Shown here in pieces: positions 42,401 through 45,696 of a DNA stretch of 64,000 bases. Source of the DNA: Lucinisca nassula (lineage: Eukaryota; Mollusca; Bivalvia; Lucinida; Lucinidae). Made by a program: the position numbers and the translations under genes. The stretch spans positions 115,943,900 to 116,007,899 of the forward strand of contig OY757025.1 in NCBI GenBank assembly GCA_963580285.1, written 5' to 3'. How positions within the stretch are numbered: the stretch's first letter is position 1; the number at the start of each line of letters is the position of its first letter. The notes beneath the pieces are model-generated. The model did not search any database, was not told where the DNA came from, and saw nothing but the letters and a program-made list of their open reading frames with translations.

Positions 42401-42479
42401 AGCCTGTGGGAGTGGCGGTTTCCTTACAGACCCGACTGATTGCACTGTCTGTGTATGCAAGTCCTCGATTCTTGGTTGA
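21276..42479 (+). CDS. Antistasin-like multi-domain gene (partial, joined exons)
   Basis: Proposed join of 21276-21425, 24846-25028, 30374-30457 and 42277-42479. Every junction is phase 1, every intron is GT...AG, and all exons stay open in one frame to TGA at 42477-42479. Three exons each end in a six-cysteine module with C-x6-C-x3-C-x10/11-C-x2-C-x-C spacing, the pattern of antistasin-type protease-inhibitor domains (known from leech, hydra and molluscs). Linkers are rich in Gly, Ser, Thr and His. A secreted modular protein, inhibitor or matrix-like, is inferred. The 5' exons, with any signal peptide, were not found and may lie upstream among repeats. Introns are filled with SINEs, MITEs, a 145-bp tandem element and an antisense LINE. 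The splice logic is strong; the exact family is less certain. Confidence 0.65.
21950..22195 (+). mobile_element. Repeat F, copy 2
   Basis: AAAGGGTTATCCTTTGGAAG to TTTTTACGGCCGCCACACAT, very similar to 29784-30030. It lies in the intron after the 21276-21425 exon. Confidence 0.65.
22264..22412 (-). mobile_element. SINE C, tRNA-derived, with 15-bp target duplication
   Basis: On the minus strand: GAAGCCTCCGTGGTGCAGTG forms an acceptor (GAAGCCT/AGGCTTC pair) and D-arm; B-box-like GATCGATCCC follows, then a short body ending TAGTTGCTGGTGGGACGTAA. CTCTTTTTCCATGAA flanks it at 22249-22263 and 22413-22427. At about 150 bp this is the shortest SINE here. Confidence 0.8.
22460..22860 (+). mobile_element. 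Long-hairpin MITE P4, copy 1
   Basis: Hairpin arms contain AAATTGTCATTTGGGGAGGT, GGTTTTACGGTCGGAAATTT and their complements around a GCGTTAGCGG loop. It is followed by a conserved tail with GACAGTATATCGCAGAATAT and ACGCAAGTGCATTAGAATG. An inverted, nearly identical copy is at 60345-60735. Confidence 0.75.
23208..23450 (+). mobile_element. SINE A copy (internally deleted)
   Basis: Head CCCCCCTCCCGCACCAGTCG, centre GAGTGGTAAACCGCTTTGAA, tail GTTGACGGGGACGTTAAATG. Two short internal deletions relative to other copies. Confidence 0.65.
23774..23993. mobile_element. MITE M, copy 3
   Basis: TTAACCCATTCAGTACCAGA and GGTACAAAAGAGTTAA are inverted termini. The internal AAACAGTGCAGGCCCAGATC hairpin is partly deleted on its right arm. 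Confidence 0.75.
24139..24483. mobile_element. Tigger/pogo-like MITE T, copy 1
   Basis: TIRs: CAGTAGACCTTCAATAGCTC at the left and GAGCCATTGAAGTTCGACTG at the right, flanked by TA. The CAGT start, TA target and TCGAACACC sub-terminal word resemble Tc1/mariner-pogo elements. A family H hairpin (TATGCTGTGTATACTCATTA arms) sits in the middle. Same structure at 58374-58722. Confidence 0.75.
24846..25028 (+). CDS. Antistasin-like exon 2 of those found
   Basis: Acceptor CATCCTGTTTCAG ends at 24845; donor GTACAG at 25029. The exon is 183 bp, phase 1 at both ends. About 27 linker residues with Pro, Thr and Ser (TQPTSPRAFAG, SASIYHP) lead into C-LPSQMY-C-SLK-C, AGGYTKGPRG and CDFCMC, then APTINQ. Cysteine spacing is identical to the 21276 exon, and GCDFC is encoded by nearly the same bases, pointing to a fairly recent exon duplication. 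Confidence 0.7.
25093..25337 (+). mobile_element. SINE A copy (first of a direct pair)
   Basis: TTTGGGGGCTTAGAGAAATA to GGCCTTAAATAGTGTTGACG. It lacks part of the head and is joined directly to a second copy. Confidence 0.65.
25338..25530 (+). mobile_element. SINE A copy (second of a direct pair)
   Basis: Starts GCTTAGAGGAATAGATAGTA and stops after AAGTTCCACAAATTCC, so the tail is missing. The head-to-tail arrangement with the previous copy suggests one insertion into the other, or unequal exchange. Confidence 0.6.
25790..25995 (+). mobile_element. SINE B 3' fragment
   Basis: The tRNA head is missing. The copy begins around CGCTGATTTAAGACGGACAA, has GTACTGGTTAACCGCTTTCG, and ends GGGCCGTTAAACTCCAGTAC with an A-rich tail. 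Clear example of the centre shared with family A. Confidence 0.65.
25998..26060. repeat. Family H hairpin
   Basis: ATGCTGTGTTTACTGATTAG pairs with CTAATGCGTATACACAACAT around AATCGCCTC/GAGGCGATT. It sits immediately right of the SINE B fragment. Confidence 0.7.
26102..26332. mobile_element. MITE M, copy 4 (best preserved)
   Basis: TTAACCCATTTTGTACCAGA and CATTTGGTACAAAAGGGGTT plus AA: 20-bp terminal inverted repeats ending in TTAA. The internal hairpin is AATAGTGCAGGCCCAGATCA / TGATCAGGGCCTACACTATT. Best copy for defining the family. Confidence 0.8.
26457..28450 (+). repeat. 145-bp tandem element, part 1
   Basis: It opens with a nested hairpin AGCTCACCTGAGC-GAA-GCTCAAGGTGAGCT and GTCCGTCGTACGTGCG, then about 13 units of 145 bp. 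The unit starts AACCTTGTTAAGACTCTAGA and includes CAATCATCCTGAAACTTGCT and GGTCAAAAAGTAGGTCAG. Exact spacing is 145 bp at 26684, 26829, 26974 and 27119. Frames across it have no domain. I recall similar elements widely in molluscs; the class is unknown to me. Confidence 0.85.
28451..29155 (+). repeat. 145-bp tandem element, part 2 with its right end
   Basis: A second opening hairpin (GCTCACCTGAGCAAAGCTCA) is followed by about four diverged units (CTTCATGAAACTTTACCAGA). The right end CTCAGGTGAGCGATTAAGG is followed by ACCATCATGGCCCTCTTGTT. So two starts and one end are present: either two adjacent elements with the first truncated, or one inserted in another. Confidence 0.7.
29158..29455 (-). 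mobile_element. SINE A copy, minus strand
   Basis: Tail TTTATTTGAGGTTTAACTTC at the left; head CCCCAATAGGCGGGGGCGG at the right. It abuts the right end of the 145-bp element. Confidence 0.7.
29592..30193 (+). mobile_element. SINE A split by repeat F
   Basis: 5' part 29592-29783 (CCCCTCCCATCGGGACTTGA to GAGCGACTGGGCATGAGAT); 3' part from 30081 (CATGAGATGTCATTTCATCT to CAGTGTTGACGTGGATGTTA). The word CATGAGAT is duplicated on the two sides of the inserted repeat F, an 8-bp target duplication. Confidence 0.7.
29784..30080 (+). mobile_element. Repeat F, copy 3, with direct terminal repeats
   Basis: It begins ATGTTCTATAAAAGGGTTAT-CCTTTGGAAGCAAGG and, after GTGACGTCAAAT at 30045, the same ~42 bp begins again and ends at 30080. 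The interior matches the other F copies (GGGCCAGACTAGCTAGTTTC). The 8-bp target duplication suggests a hAT-like or similar DNA-transposon mechanism, but no inverted termini were found. Confidence 0.6.
30374..30457 (+). CDS. Linker exon of the antistasin-like gene
   Basis: Acceptor TTATGCTTACCAG ends at 30373; donor GTAATG at 30458. An 84-bp symmetric phase-1 exon of 28 codons encodes TFGHSTYGPALVDPASTLK then VQTAHVST. It has no cysteine. Its composition (Gly, Ser, Thr, His) and GTF start resemble the linker at 21276. It could be skipped without a frame change. The evidence is splice signals, phase and composition only, so this is the weakest of the four exons. Confidence 0.5.
30545..30830. 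mobile_element. MITE R, copy 3
   Basis: GCCGTCTGCTTATGTCGTCT at the left and GGCAGACGGCAAAGCGGACG, GACAGTTGTCGTGATTGGC at the right. The central hairpin is CAAACAGTGTGG / CTGCTCCAACAGGAGCAG. It sits directly after the linker exon. Confidence 0.55.
31005..31816 (+). repeat. ~180-bp tandem array, left part
   Basis: Units starting near 31009, 31181, 31363, 31549 and 31729 share AGGTTAAAAATGACTAAGTT, ATGTCCAAACCACATGCACA and AAACTGTAAGAGGAGTTGCG. The fifth unit stops at CATCCTTATA (31816) and the array resumes at 40112, so 8.3 kb was inserted here. Confidence 0.8.
31817..32082 (+). mobile_element. TIR element G
   Basis: Left TIR GTAGTCGCAGATAAGATTGA-CTAGGCGGAGCTAT; right TIR ATAGCCCCGCCTAGTCAAAT-TTTAGCTGCGACTAC, so about 34 nt of inverted ends. 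The TA target fits the surrounding tandem array. The final 13 bp of the right TIR appear again at 40097-40109 because repeat E inserted there. A relative with repeat F inside is at 50395-50895. Confidence 0.75.
32083..32469. mobile_element. Repeat E, copy 1, split by the LINE
   Basis: Begins GGCTGACACGATTAATCG, contains repeated ATCGATTA words and the hairpin GTGGCAAACAGTGCAGACCC / CGTCTCATCTGGGTCTACAC, and ends CTCCGATTAGCCAATT. TAGCTGCGACTAC at 32070-32082 and 40097-40109 is its 13-bp target duplication. An inverted copy is at 62324-62658. Confidence 0.7.
32666..36133 (-). CDS. LINE ORF2: AP-endonuclease / reverse transcriptase
   Basis: 1155 residues from ATG at 36133. The N-terminal endonuclease (about 1-245) shows IQEHW (E38), GYGGVAILYS, VGDMN (D161, N163), EIDYIFYN (D209) and SDHIP (D236, H237). 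The reverse transcriptase (about 500-790) shows TPIYKKGDPSNPGNYRGIT, LQKGFTSGCSS, LTTLDTQKAFD (D628), GVRQGGVLS and TVADDLALMSG (D728, D729). The first residue of the ADD box is Val where most LINEs have Phe or Tyr. A CCHC motif at C1054, C1057, H1066, C1071 lies near the C-terminus, as in many LINEs. The enzyme would nick target DNA and copy its own RNA by target-primed reverse transcription. The start overlaps the end of ORF1b by 22 nt in another frame. Confidence 0.92.
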   Translation of the reverse strand: MEKTKLITVGTLNVKNIESNSVFVKECLKKCDILAIQEHWLFNFQLPDLEKMFCSHYAHSKAVDDENPLPPIQKPRGYGGVAILYSKKMNNTVKKLSVGGNRIVAIEIMTVPPLLISCVYMPSRNSKGSSTDRENFQQVLDQLEEILNIYNRTHSVLIVGDMNASLKPRKGNIQDVLLESFVVTNNLSHEQVGNETFFHPNKSDKAEIDYIFYNDQSKHAVREISVETRNSLNTSDHIPVVGTFDFQIKSRVRQNIKVTCKPKLDKCDKKVYQASIRRNLLPFDTFLPSLNSEIDIIYPLSHLNAVLKQATSSSIPKHRSEAIIRQMRNRPWSSRIHDAVRDSRLAWWNWRQSGSPTDSSDETVRNRKAAKRTLRKEQRLEAIKMRKDKVEEIMNSRNDPRTFFKLVDNQRKTSNTQLQTLILEGREYETTDEIREGWAEHFEKLATPSDKLQFDQQYKKMVDLDVEAIEQICKAETSPITPVTDAEVIAALKRLNNNKAVDIMGLTSEHLKLAGQEVHGYLTCFLNYLIASGTIAAILKEGILTPIYKKGDPSNPGNYRGITVTPVILKVLEHIINARHMQTFDDTQSRLQKGFTSGCSSLNAALILSECVLEANNNKQDLFLTTLDTQKAFDVVDQNSLLRKLYLDGVRGREWLLLKDLYSDCSSRIKWAGELSHPINIKQGVRQGGVLSTGHYKRYNNPLLLHLEKTYTGSKIGCISIPHITVADDLALMSGSKAEMQIMVWDVENSANCDRYCIHPTKSHILCYTGRRKKDLDFDIFLAGEKVDATDDTVHLGILRNTSQKVDTQGKITLGRKTAYSLMGAGFHGGNGLNASQNSHIWSTFVIPRLLYGLETQFLRPKDIENLEKFQRKSLKQIQGLPDNTSNSACLALLGVLPVEAVLHKNLLSLFGSMIRNENSIEREIAQRQLVMRDSPQESIFTYIKSILEHYDLPSIFGLIKEPPTKNEWKTTVNHKIHDMVVSSWQADIENKSSTKYLNSNALKIGSCHYIWSSVRTNIHDSRRAQIKCKLLTGTYILQANRAAFNQYAVNSTCKLCMVAPETRQHFLGECTFLEAERNAYIQKLATSNILLPEASQQLQNPAFLTQLTLDASKLVNYETIDQEKLGSLELYTREFINKIHVRRVIALKRAAEPP
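36112..37362 (-). CDS. LINE ORF1b: coiled-coil, Pro/His/Gln-rich protein
   Basis: The open frame begins just after the stop of the PHD ORF. Its first in-frame ATG is at 37344-37342 (MARSLLNNYEKK), giving about 410 residues; the frame's upstream TTG codons are probably not used. The N-terminus is heptad-rich (SLLNNYEKKINDLENSNKIL) and a second helix follows (MVEQEMSKMRESIRNVEMEQ). The middle, residues about 110-260, is rich in Pro, His, Gln and Met (MHMPSMPPSFIPPPNYG). The C-terminal third is acidic and Thr-rich and ends RASEKRWRRQSS, a basic tail. I do not recognise a known fold. By position it should be a nucleic-acid-binding ORF1-type protein that multimerises; that is inference. Confidence 0.8.
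   Translation of the reverse strand: MEEQLKMARSLLNNYEKKINDLENSNKILRREVLLSPKENQTEGVGNINKGLLSGTPCAETITKDQLMTMHMSSMVEQEMSKMRESIRNVEMEQLKLRLQNVEMQVLQQRNIAGMAVLSNHAPSQHLPNLGMHMPSMPPSFIPPPNYGPFQHSQPQAFVMPPYRGPYHNLHPQACNIPLLNPYQTTVGTQHISGGLHAGPYTRQQNIPLQEPGIQYVPVTPGPRNFSFPNQLGTWHNGMRTRHAQGQPLYENGVSSLRDPNTGKNSQGHHANVCIAKTRPIRNSQGDKVQTTENPTTGHADAGEAMQSTTRSLTLETESAEPEVTTSKRRENITIPMQVPTDMEQDMSESPSQLIPHEGKEDTVFIDLTTKDLTHSEPIQDNANTHTIHPILDAQKKRPFLGTGRASEKRWRRQSS
37365..39155 (-). CDS. LINE ORF1a: PHD-finger protein
   Basis: The frame is 596 residues from ATG at 39155; M45 (39023, MSMTTRRSTRNLQRL) is an equally good start, because the first 44 residues look unlike the rest. Residues about 118-235 form a basic/hydrophobic domain (LDKAWRKKLSACNAEYK, NKLKYMINMYHTKSKLMVNG). 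A complete PHD finger follows in C4HC3 order: C325, C328, C339, C342, H347, C350, C370, C373, with ILCDGCENWFHIHC in the middle. The last 200 residues are Pro/Gln/Thr-rich and end in a Lys-rich KPGKHKKRGIIKSQKT. PHD fingers are known in ORF1 proteins of some CR1-like LINEs, where they may read histone tails. The stop TAG is only a few bases upstream of ORF1b. Confidence 0.85.
   Translation of the reverse strand: MNGSVGLKGLYVILFCLCLCAEDRSLCHYLSEHLQPGSFIVAVKMSMTTRRSTRNLQRLIEAGGHPGSVLPTNSHGSKNEVINSSENCLAVYKAENLTATSNNLTESDESDSEIQRGYTLNLDKAWRKKLSACNAEYKVLTEVKEGNYIFTFSAAMYELYKTKLVEHFELVKADENANMKIGNKDCRDLSGAIVESQLKIYKKSTNKLKYMINMYHTKSKLMVNGKEAHLFNPEHVQITESIVQSKDVALLDRELSSLILEDLRSLVIGKPNAKPGYDRAKPSAEVNTTELVVSQSQGTVNRDVMCIAQANTSIEQNDPEDPVPCPSCSTMVGSSGILCDGCENWFHIHCESLSEEDIVRFTESDEPYYCISCSHEMREISDDLLGLADRNSMENNPQSVAGMPDDPSAQQTLPKQLVIPPVHPENPLTIQTLPKITTASTHMVPSHNLKAGNNPLSCSRGKGKTKAQPLQLEVTPESQSTRTPEHPKQMGTGCRVKTLQNPNPTSTRDEVKQGYGGSGLPVGNKGKRQQVTKPQGQVSESCLKVDKEHTLDRDQLSNSNLTESLEPIKVGAQGTPDVGPKPGKHKKRGIIKSQKT
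39328..39720 (-). promoter_or_regulatory. Tandem monomers upstream of the LINE ORFs
   Basis: About two and a half repeats of a ~160-bp unit. Shared plus-strand words are GGTAATACTCGTTGAATACG, CCTTTGAATCAATCACC, AGTTGGGGT, GTCACACCGGGTCACTTT and GCTGATTCTATGATTCTAGA, at about 39340, 39490 and 39650. They lie 5' of ORF1a on the LINE's strand. By analogy with monomer-type LINE 5' regions they could be promoter units; that function is inferred. Confidence 0.55.
40112..40400 (+). repeat. ~180-bp tandem array, right part
   Basis: Resumes in register: TACCACAGTAAACACAC aligns with TACCATGGCAAAAGCAC of the left part, then CAAAATGATCGATATAAAAC. A final unit ends near 40375 and a GGACGGACG-type simple repeat follows to 40450. 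Confidence 0.75.
40984..41125. repeat. Large hairpin around GGATCCCTCGG/CCTCGGGATCC
   Basis: GATCATCCATGGTTATTTCA and TTAACATTTGCCGGATCCC pair with GGGATCCGGCAAATGTTAA and ATGAAAAACCATGGTTGATC. The loop holds GGCCTAGCGGCC. The related words AAACAGC/TTCAAACAGC upstream (40630-40740) suggest a larger element. Confidence 0.7.
41380..41780 (+). repeat. Element starting AAAACAAGAG plus short hairpin
   Basis: ACAAGAGCACCGCATGCGGG opens it. Inside, CTAAGTCGAAAAAGGGGCAT...AACAACTAGTCCGAGTTTCA occurs twice (about 41420-41570 and 41588-41730). It shares the terminal motif with 43331 and with the inverted right end at 29149. Confidence 0.5.
41845..41950 (-). mobile_element. SINE A degenerate fragment
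   Basis: GTTCCCGTCAACACTATTTA, TTTTGGAGATGTTGCCTCCA and GGCATTGAGATGGAATG match the 3' half of family A on the minus strand with many substitutions. Confidence 0.5.
42277..42479 (+). CDS. Terminal exon of the antistasin-like gene
   Basis: Acceptor TTTCGTTACTAACAG ends at 42276. Reading from phase 1, a Ser/Thr-rich linker (MTGGSSQSFVTKSS, HPTTTTLQPTD) leads to the third cysteine module: C-TIAKNN-C-VLA-C, GSGGFLTDPTD and CTVCVC. KSSILG and TGA at 42477-42479 follow. The GF...D...C..C.C part matches the antistasin consensus better than the other two modules. It has one residue more in the fourth spacing. No AATAAA was seen close downstream. Confidence 0.7.
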
Positions 42480-42648
42480 ATGAATATCATCTCAGTGTGC
42501 CTCCGACTTATGTTTGTCCAAATTTCGATTGATTTCTGACATTCGTCATTAAGCTGCATACTGACTGAGAATTATATACGTGTTTTTTTTTTATTTTACC
42601 TCCTTTCTTCCACCGAAATTGTTTGTTCATTGCCTTTTGTCTCTGTTC

Positions 42649-42950
42649 CGTTTGTTTGTTTGATTTGAGGTTTAACGTCCCCATCAACACTGTAAAGGTC
42701 ATTTTGGAGACGTTGCTTTCAATTTTGTGGGACTTTTACCCGACATTGAGATGAAATGACATCTCAAGCCCTGCTACCCAATGAAACCAATATGGTTTAT
42801 AAAAATGGACGGGCCGAATCGCACTGCTTTGCCTCGGCAGACTTAGATCCTCTAAGCGGATTACCAGTACTCGTGTGCGGGTCGGTTTCGGCTCTGCGTG
42901 GAAGCATCATGCAGACCATATATGTCTTCAAGCCCCAATTGGCGGGGGCC
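42649..42950 (-). mobile_element. SINE A copy with 11-bp target duplication
   Basis: Tail CGTTTGTTTGTTTGATTTGA to head CCCCAATTGGCGGGGGCC. TGTCTCTGTTC lies at 42638-42648 and 42951-42961. It would lie just past the last exon of the antistasin-like gene, perhaps inside its 3' UTR. Confidence 0.8.
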
Positions 42951-42973
42951 TGTCTCTGTTCTGAACCCCGTTG

Positions 42974-43270
42974 TACATCCTTTACCACACTCTGGGCTAT
43001 TTCAGCAGACGACAAATTATTGATATTTTTTTCTTATTTTTCCCAGAAAACGAGATTTAACCTTTCATACAAATTGTCTCCAATTTGCATGAAATGTCAA
43101 ATCCTGTTTTGGGTATGGAGACAAGTCTTCTATGGAAATAATTTGCATAAAATGTTAAATCCTGTTTTGGGTATGGAGACAATTTGCATGCAATGTCAAA
43201 TCCTGTTTTCTGAGAAAACATTAGAAAACATTTCAAAATGTTGTCTGCCGGTAAATTACCGAGCATGCTG
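42974..43270. mobile_element. Dispersed repeat with CTTTACCACACTCTGGGCTA start
   Basis: It includes TCAGCAGACGACAAATTATT, three copies of TTTGCATGAAATGTCAAATC-type units, and a GTTGTCTGC right end. A shorter relative is at 45725-45925. Confidence 0.55.
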
Positions 43271-43330
43271 AGCGTTAATGAACTTGTTGGTGGTTGAAAC
43301 GTTCAATGTTAAAGCGCTGGTATCCTTGTT

Positions 43331-43700
43331 AAAACAAGAGCTGTCATCAGACAGCATACCTCGCCTGGAAATGTGTCCTTATCTTTGTGGGTAGAGATGG
43401 GAGTCTTGCTGAATAAAAACTTCGAAATCATACCTGTCAACACACCATCCAAAGCAATCGTGTGGTTGGAAAAATATTAGCTGCTAAAATTTTCAATCTA
43501 AAATGCGAAATACTGTTAAGTCCTAAAGGAGTATTACTAGACCAAAATCTGTCATATTTCTTAATGAAAACTAAATCCAGCATAAAGCTTGGAAGTATAT
43601 CAACAAAAATAATTTGGGAATTTTGTTCTATTCACAACTTAAATCCAAAATATATGTTTTGGTGACATGGACAAGCATGGTGATATTGCTGAATCAAGTT
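43331..43700 (+). repeat. Element starting AAAACAAGAGCTGTC hairpin
   Basis: GCTGTC-ATCA-GACAGC is a perfect 6-bp stem immediately after AAAACAAGA. The following 350 bp have no coding signal. Right edge uncertain. Confidence 0.45.
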
Positions 43701-44210
43701 GTGGCCCTATATCTATTATCATACCAAACCATATCTATTATAAAACCAAATCTATAACATGGTTTGAAAAAAAAATAGCAGTTAAAACTTTAACATAAAA
43801 TTTCTCAATTCATGACATTGTGTTTTCTTTACTAACCCTTAAGATGGGTAACTGTTCAACTCATACCCTAGTTAACTCGTACCAGATTTTGGTCAACTCG
43901 TTCCGTTGTTTGGTCAAATCGTAACACGCCCCCCTCCACCCCACCCAAAGTCAACTCATACCTAGTTTGGTCAACTCGTACAGGTGCACTAGGGTTTGAG
44001 AATGGAGTGCACTTTATTTGCCACATCTAGATCAGGTGTAGTGCAACTCATGTGCAACTGGGCTGCACTATGGTGTAAAGAGTTTCTCTGGCTTGGCTGT
44101 AACTCCTCAACTACCATAAGGCAAGATTTCCAATATACCACACTTATCCCGATATAGGCATAGGTACGAGTTGACTAAGGTACGAGTTGACTAAGTTACG
44201 GATTGACCAG
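43700..44210. other. Stretch without recognised gene
   Basis: Contains loosely repeated GTCAACTCGTACC / TACGAGTTGACTAAG words in both senses (43860-44210), i.e. an imperfect inverted arrangement. No coding feature seen. Confidence 0.4.
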
Positions 44211-44214
44211 AAAT

Positions 44215-44380
44215 CTTAAGATGCCAAGAAAAGCTGCAACTGAAAATGCCTGTTTATATCGCCTGCTGCATCTTCTTGCAAACTTTTCAAACATGTTTTT
44301 GCATAAATGCAGGCAGTGTGCAGCTGACTTTTAAAATAACCAGCAGACGACAAAGCAGACGACACTGGCACCTTGGGATC
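44215..44380. mobile_element. MITE R, copy 4
   Basis: AGATGCCAAGAAAAGCTGCA at the left and CAGCAGACGACAAAGCAGAC at the right, with a short internal part. Close to copy 1. Confidence 0.5.
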
Positions 44381-44646
44381 AAATTGGGTTGCCACAGTAT
44401 TCTTTGAATTGACTTTTAGACTTGACTGTCTTAATGTTCAGTTTATGAAATCCACTTGAAGACCTTTGGTATTCTTTATTTATCTTTAATACCCGTTTAA
44501 AACCATTTCTAACAACTACAAAACATCTTTAGAACCTTAGCAGTTTAAACTACACATACGTATATACACACCTGTTTGGCGTAGCAATTGTTACGCACAA
44601 CAACGTAAATCTAGAATAATAATCTTTCTTCGACAGTGGAGGTGGG

Positions 44647-44717
44647 GTCAGCTCTTAAAGAAAAGAATTTGCTCCCATGGGTCGGGTTGGGGGAATTCTT
44701 TTCTTTAAGAGGGGACC
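44647..44717. repeat. Hairpin, family S, copy 2
   Basis: CTCTTAAAGAAAAGAATTTG pairs with GAATTCTTTTCTTTAAGAG, with an interior CCATGGGTCGGGTTGGG loop. Related to 59-108. Confidence 0.7.
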
Positions 44718-45317
44718 AATTGATATGAAGGAAAATGTTTTTTTTTCTTTACGCACATGCGTTATATGCAAAATGAGTGCTACATCTTAGTTCTTCTTTC
44801 AATAAAATTAAAATAATTTTTATGGTTTTCATGCGTGATTTATACAGACACAAAGAAAAATTATCAGCAATAATACACAAATTTCCTATATATAGTCAGA
44901 TAGCTTTAAATGCGCTATTCTGGCATCCATCCTTTTTCGGAGATGCTTCGGTAGCACAGTGCTAGGCGACGTCGCCGCATCTGTGTGGGGCAAACACAAA
45001 TATTTATTTATCCATGATTATGCCTACGCCATGAATGTCAAAGAGGCGGTTCTAACGAGTACCCACAATCTATGTTCCTAGGCAGAAATATGAAAAATAA
45101 CGTTTACCCCTGTAAATCCCAGTTTACGCTATACACATGTAAACGTCGGGTTCTAGGGAGTCAGAATTATATAAGCGTATTTTCGCGATGGAGAACTAAA
45201 GCATACAAATCACGAAGCAACCTCACTATAACCAAAGTTTTTGCCGCCATTTTTCAAAGGGAGACAACTTTCGGGACTTCCTGCTCGTTTTTCTATAAGC
45301 CCTGTCCCGTTGAAAAA

Positions 45318-45385
45318 GGGGTCTACTCTAAAAAGAAAGAATTTGCTCCTCAGGAGCAAATTCTTTCCTTTAAGAGTTGACCCCT
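45318..45385. repeat. Hairpin, family S, copy 3
   Basis: GGGGTCTACTCTAAAAAGAA and AGAATTTGCTCC pair with GGAGCAAATTCTTTCC and TAAGAGTTGACCCC. The flank contains a half family H element (GAGGCGGTTCTAACGAGTAC at 45042). Confidence 0.75.
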
Positions 45386-45470
45386 ATTGACATGGGAGAC
45401 AAAAATACTTTTGCAGGAGTTGCCTCCCCTGCTGGTTTTCCCATTCTCCTGAAAACGGTATTGGTGGGTT

Positions 45471-45696
45471 TCACTTCTTGCATTTCGCTGGAATAGCTTG
45501 AGCTAGTCTAAAGAAAATATAGTCTTGAAGCCATTCAGGGAAGTTAGCCGCCAGTTTCACAACGAAATAAGCGTCAAGTCCAACCACATTCTGTATTTCG
45601 GGTATCTCGCTGTCAGGCCATGCACATAGGCGTCTATAACTTTCCAAAGATCAGAGGAAGAGCCCTTTTCTGTTCCCTTGCATATGTTTTCGATTC
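45471..45696 (-). CDS. SDR last exon, with apparent one-base deletion
   Basis: Acceptor TTTTATCAATTTTAG ends at 45697 (minus strand). Reading from phase 1 gives IENICKGTEKGSS, then DLWKVIDAYVHGLTARYPKY, a clear SDR9C C-terminal match. After KYR near 45590 the frame turns to MWLDLTLISL and stops at 45557-45559. In the frame one base over, VVGLDAYFVVKLAANFPEWL and QDYIFFRLAQAIPAKCKK continue to TGA at 45471-45473, again family-like. One missing base at about 45587-45590 (RYVVGLDA expected) explains both. Confidence 0.8.

Noticed and set aside
42288..42479. Intronless 63-residue gene starting at ATG 42288
   Set aside because: The frame is open upstream to a good acceptor at 42276 in phase 1, and its cysteine module matches the upstream exons, so it is a terminal exon.
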